Source of the DNA: Bremia lactucae | Lineage: Eukaryota > Oomycota > Peronosporomycetes > Peronosporales > Peronosporaceae | Direction: 5' to 3' | DNA length: 64,000 bases | Assembly: GCF_004359215.1 (NCBI RefSeq) | Contig: NC_090616.1 | Coordinates: 2,226,901 to 2,290,900 of the forward strand | Part shown: positions 60,706 through 64,000 of the stretch, piece by piece | Position numbering within the stretch: position 1 is the stretch's first letter | Layout of the letters: the number at the start of each line of letters is the position of its first letter | The notes under the pieces: generated by a model | Told to the model about the DNA's origin: nothing | What the model saw: only the letters and a program-made list of their open reading frames with translations | Database searches by the model: none | Translations under genes and position numbers: made by a program

Positions 60706-63160
60706 CACGTTGAACAGATGCGTAATGAATCGGTCAATTTCGAAGCGTGGATTCGCACCGAGTTATTACGATGATGAATTCGTCCATAACCGGCCGATGG
60801 ACGGAAAGACGGACGTTGAAGTTCATAGAACGCATGCTTCTCAGGTTCTTACACTTATGCGAAAGCAAACGTTGTATGCAAATCTCAAGAAGTGTATATT
60901 CCTGCTAGTGAAATACCATTTCTTTGTTGCGTCGTTGGTAAACACGGCATGCGCCTGATCCCGAGAAGATCAAGGCAATAACCGACTCGCCAGTTCCAGT
61001 CGATGTCAAGAGGCCTAGAAAGTTTCTTGGATTAGCGGCGTACATACACAAGTACTCACAAAGTTATGCAGAGATGACAGTTTATCCGTCTCGTTTCTTG
61101 AAAAAAGACGAGAAATGGTTATGAACGCTGACTGTCAGCGCTCCTTTAAAGGTAGGAAAGATAAGCTTGATGCAATCGCCAAGATGGGCGATTTCAGATC
61201 AAGACTGACCATTCCATGAGGTCTGTGACGCCAGCGATTTTGCAATCGGCTGATCGTTAATGTAGTGCAATACGAACGGCACGGAGCGCATCGTCTGTTA
61301 TCAATCATGTCAGCTGCATTCAGCTAAACGTAATAAAAAATGCACGTCAAGAAACTCCTTGCCATGAAATATACACTGGCTAGATATAGGGCCTACCTCC
61401 TTGGAGATAGATCGTATATACACACCATGCGTCATTACGCACGGCCGCAAATCGCCCACATCTCTCGCAAAGAATGGCGAGTTGGCTATATTTCTTAGCG
61501 GAGTATAACTTCTCCGTGCAATATAAAACTGGACGACTTAATTTTGTCACTGATGCGTTACCGAGCCGAGCCGATTTCAAGCGGGCTGCGCACCCTAACA
61601 GTAAAGATAATCCCACTGCTGCATCACTCGACAAGTGTTCTGTCAACCACGTTAAGGGACGATATAAAGATAGCCTACACAGAAGATATAATGATTCTGC
61701 GTTTGATGGATCATCTGACGAATCCATCTAATAAATATTTGAAAGATTTACCGGCTTTATATCGATCGTCATCAGATCGATACACAACGCACAAAGGCTA
61801 ATTGTATTACACAACCGTTGCCGGCGACACTCCACGAGTCGTCGTCTCAACTCACAATGATTTCCGCTCCCGCATCACATGAGCGTCACACCAATAAGTG
61901 GGCATCGTGGACGCGAGAAAGCTTATCTCTCGGGAAGTCGCAACTTTTACTGGCCCCGCCAATACCGGAGTCGTTCGCTTGTACATTCGTGATTGCGAGG
62001 TGTGTCAACGAGTGGAGCCTAGCCCTCCATCGCGTGCACCTCTACAATCTCTACCACATCCGGCAGAGTGTTGGCAGTTTGTTTTTATGGACTTCGTCTT
62101 CGGATTTCCCGAAGACGGTCACAAAACGAATGGAATCCTTGTTTCTGTAGACAAATTCCGCAAGATGGTACATGTTGCTGCAGTACCAGAATCGATTGCA
62201 ACTCCGGACTGTTTGTGTCCATGCCTTTTTTTGACACGGTATTTAAACTCCATAGTTTTACCCCGTGAGATGGTTTCCGATAGATACCCACAATTCACGG
62301 CAGAGTTTTGGCACTCGGTGTTTCGATCCCTCGGAACACGGCTACTATGTCAACTTCTGATCATCCGGAAACAGATGGTCAGACGGTACGCGTCAATCGC
62401 GTCCTCGAAGAGATACTTCGAGGTTACGCCCAATTCTATCCAAATTGGAGCGAGTTTATGCTGATGGTCGAATTCGCCATCAATAATTCGGTGCACGCGT
62501 CTACAACGAAAACCCACCCAATCAGATGGGTCATCTAGTTTAAGGGGATTTGGACTCGCACGAGCGAAACGAGTTCTGATTCATGCTCATCCAGCGTCGT
62601 GGTTACCGACGACGAGAATAATATCGATGTCGAATTAAGCGACATCGGAAAAGAAAACACTCAGCAATAGTGACGACACTATTGCATCAAAAAAATATAG
62701 AAAATACTAGCGATGATCCTTTGCTGAAACAGAGAAATTTCTCACTGAAGTGCGCACGAAGCGCACTGAAAAAGACAAAACAAATGAGTCAGCAGAACAA
62801 TTTATGCTGACTCCACAATCAGTAATCCGTTTCGTTCAGAATTTTATTCTGCTACTGCGGTGGACCGTCAGAAACGGAACGCAGACAAACTTGAAGAGCA
62901 AATTATATTTTATTAAATATTAATGACCTAGTGTTACTCTGCTGTAAACTTACCTAAGCGTGTAGTCATGGTCGTAAACTACTACCCAAATTCATGGGGC
63001 CATTCCATGTACTGCATCGCAGAGGGTAATGCGTGCACAATAGAATTGATTCGTAGGATGCGAACGCATCCTACGTTTTATTTTGGTCGGCTCCACTCGT
63101 ACCATCCGTACGCGGTTTCCTCCGCGGACGGATCTGACCACCCTTTTTAAGAATCTCTAA
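60706..63160 (+). mobile_element. Family D gypsy fragment, forward: RT to integrase C-terminus
   Basis: It begins inside RT at APSYYDDEFVHNRPMDGKTD (polymerase box, YYDD). Then come the connection region, RNase H end (61474-61590: ASWLYFLAEYNFSVQYKTGRLN), integrase zinc and core (61980-62330: VCQRVEPSPPSRAPLQSL, FVFMDFVFGFPEDGHKTNG, VDKFRKMVHVAAVPES, MVSDRYPQFTAEFW), a frame change, HPETDGQTVRVNRVLEEIL (the Glu position reads Val) and EFAINNSVHAST to 62538, then a post-core part (62968-63150: TIELIRRMRTHPTFYFGRLHSYHPY). It is inactive. Confidence 0.8.
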
Positions 63161-63665
63161 AAGCTTGTTGTAATCACACACCAGAATTTCATGTTACATC
63201 TTGAGTTCTCGTGGCGGATCCGAAGATCCTCGAACCGCGATGACCTGACGACAGCTTATCATGAAGAGCGTGATAATTCCGTTCGTACTCCATCACGGAG
63301 TACGTATTCTGCAAACGGTCTTCCAACCATTCGATATGGTGACCCTGCACCTATCTGCTCTAACGAAAGACGTCTGTAACGCTCGTGATCTGGACCCTCT
63401 CCTAATCCGTGGTGGCAGCGGTCGAGTTTTTCGACCTTCGACTCTAGTTTCTCGACCTTCGACGCTCGTTCCGACACAAACGTCGGAGCTAATTTTCCCT
63501 CCTTCTTCACAGCTATTGATTGTACTGCTTCCAATATACACTGTGGGAAGCATGCCAGCGCAGTTGATCTAGAGAATGTCTTAACCCACCGTAGGCTTTG
63601 GTTAAGACACCCCTTCTTCGGTTGAGGTATTATTGGTAGCTTTAGATTATCCCATTTTGTGATCT
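63161..63665. other. 3' end of family D internal region, no clear gene
   Basis: It contains a short tandem repeat (CGACCTTCGACTCTAGTTT / CGACCTTCGACGCTCGTT at 63437-63474). A reverse frame (63822-63259) spans it and runs into the LTR; it encodes ASKVEKLESKVEKLD but has no recognised family and may be chance. Confidence 0.4.
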
Positions 63666-64000
63666 TGTAACGGGATAAAACCCAATTTTTACTCAAAGCC
63701 CCCGTTAGTACGCTTACAGTATTTAAGGGAACGGTCACCTCTCTAAAATAGGAAGTGCCCCTATCACTTGGGTGTGGTGCACATTGTGACCAACCCTTGG
63801 TATGCGATGTCGATAACGACATTCGTATTCGAAGGGATGACGGCTAGCGCCTTCCGTTTCGCGAGGTATCTAAGCAGGTATACTCGCAAATACATATTTG
63901 TGTTGATTTACAGAGATAACATAACGAATTTTTTTAAACTAGGTAGTTAAATCCAAATCGTATTAAATATTAATCAGTCTGAAAATCAACTTTCTACCTA
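63666..64000 (+). repeat. Diverged family B LTR, running off the window
   Basis: TGTAACGGGATAAAACCC at the start, GGTGTGGTGCACATTGTGACCAACCC, a decayed GATGACG-GCTAG-CG hairpin, GCGAGGTATCT, and AATATTAATCAGTCTGAAAA. It is more diverged than the other family B LTRs. Confidence 0.8.

Overview
The window reads as repeat-rich oomycete DNA, most likely Peronosporales (Phytophthora or downy-mildew type). The evidence is very short introns (61-64 nt), a TCATTYY-type initiator before one gene, host proteins typical of stramenopiles, and a landscape of Ty3/gypsy chromoviruses, MULE, pogo-like and LINE debris. There is no bacterial organisation. Species cannot be fixed from sequence alone.

Only about 8-9 kb of the 64 kb looks like functional host gene. 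The five host loci are: (i) 6247-9942 (-), a 1231-aa membrane protein with about nine ankyrin repeats and two C-terminal TIR domains; (ii) 28165-28740 (+), an LRAT/NlpC-P60-type thiol acyltransferase-like protein; (iii) 29452-30964 (+), a two-exon coiled-coil protein of unknown function; (iv) 49748-51331 (+), a three-exon sodium:solute symporter (SSS) with a TPP riboswitch (49498-49606) in its 5' leader, so probably a thiamine-controlled thiamine or thiamine-precursor transporter; (v) decayed host fragments: two copies of a small Gly/Trp-rich secreted protein (3369-3586 and 27329-27605), a PLAC8 domain (25246-25613) and an 18S rRNA fragment (2996-3335).

The rest is mobile DNA. I define four LTR families. 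A has a ~450-bp LTR and gag-only remnants at 1705-2358, 3622-4827, 12024-13205 and 24686-26792, plus a solo LTR at 52011. B has a 552-bp LTR; its best copy is 33605-40639, with a truncated B pol at 1-1544 and 57807-60705. C is best represented by an element at 41234-49011 with an intact 5-bp target duplication. D has LTRs resembling TGTAACGGGGTG, a (-) element at 52444-57587, and further pieces at 15746-19480 and 60706-63160. DNA elements are a MULE nested in an LTR (31478-33261), a non-autonomous TIR element with a 9-bp target duplication (22901-23983) and a pogo/Tigger-like transposase relic (20891-22480). A LINE relic (19880-20815) and two tRNA-derived SINE-like units complete the list.

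Layout: 1-6.2 kb repeats; 6.2-9.9 kb ANK-TIR gene; 10-12 kb non-coding; 12-28 kb nested repeats; 28-31 kb two host genes; 31-49 kb MULE, B and C elements; 49.5-51.3 kb riboswitch and transporter; 51.5-64 kb nested B/D/A elements. Items most worth following are the riboswitch-controlled symporter, the ANK-TIR-TIR protein in which only the first TIR keeps the catalytic glutamate, and antisense ORFs between the chromodomain and 3' LTR of two different gypsy families.
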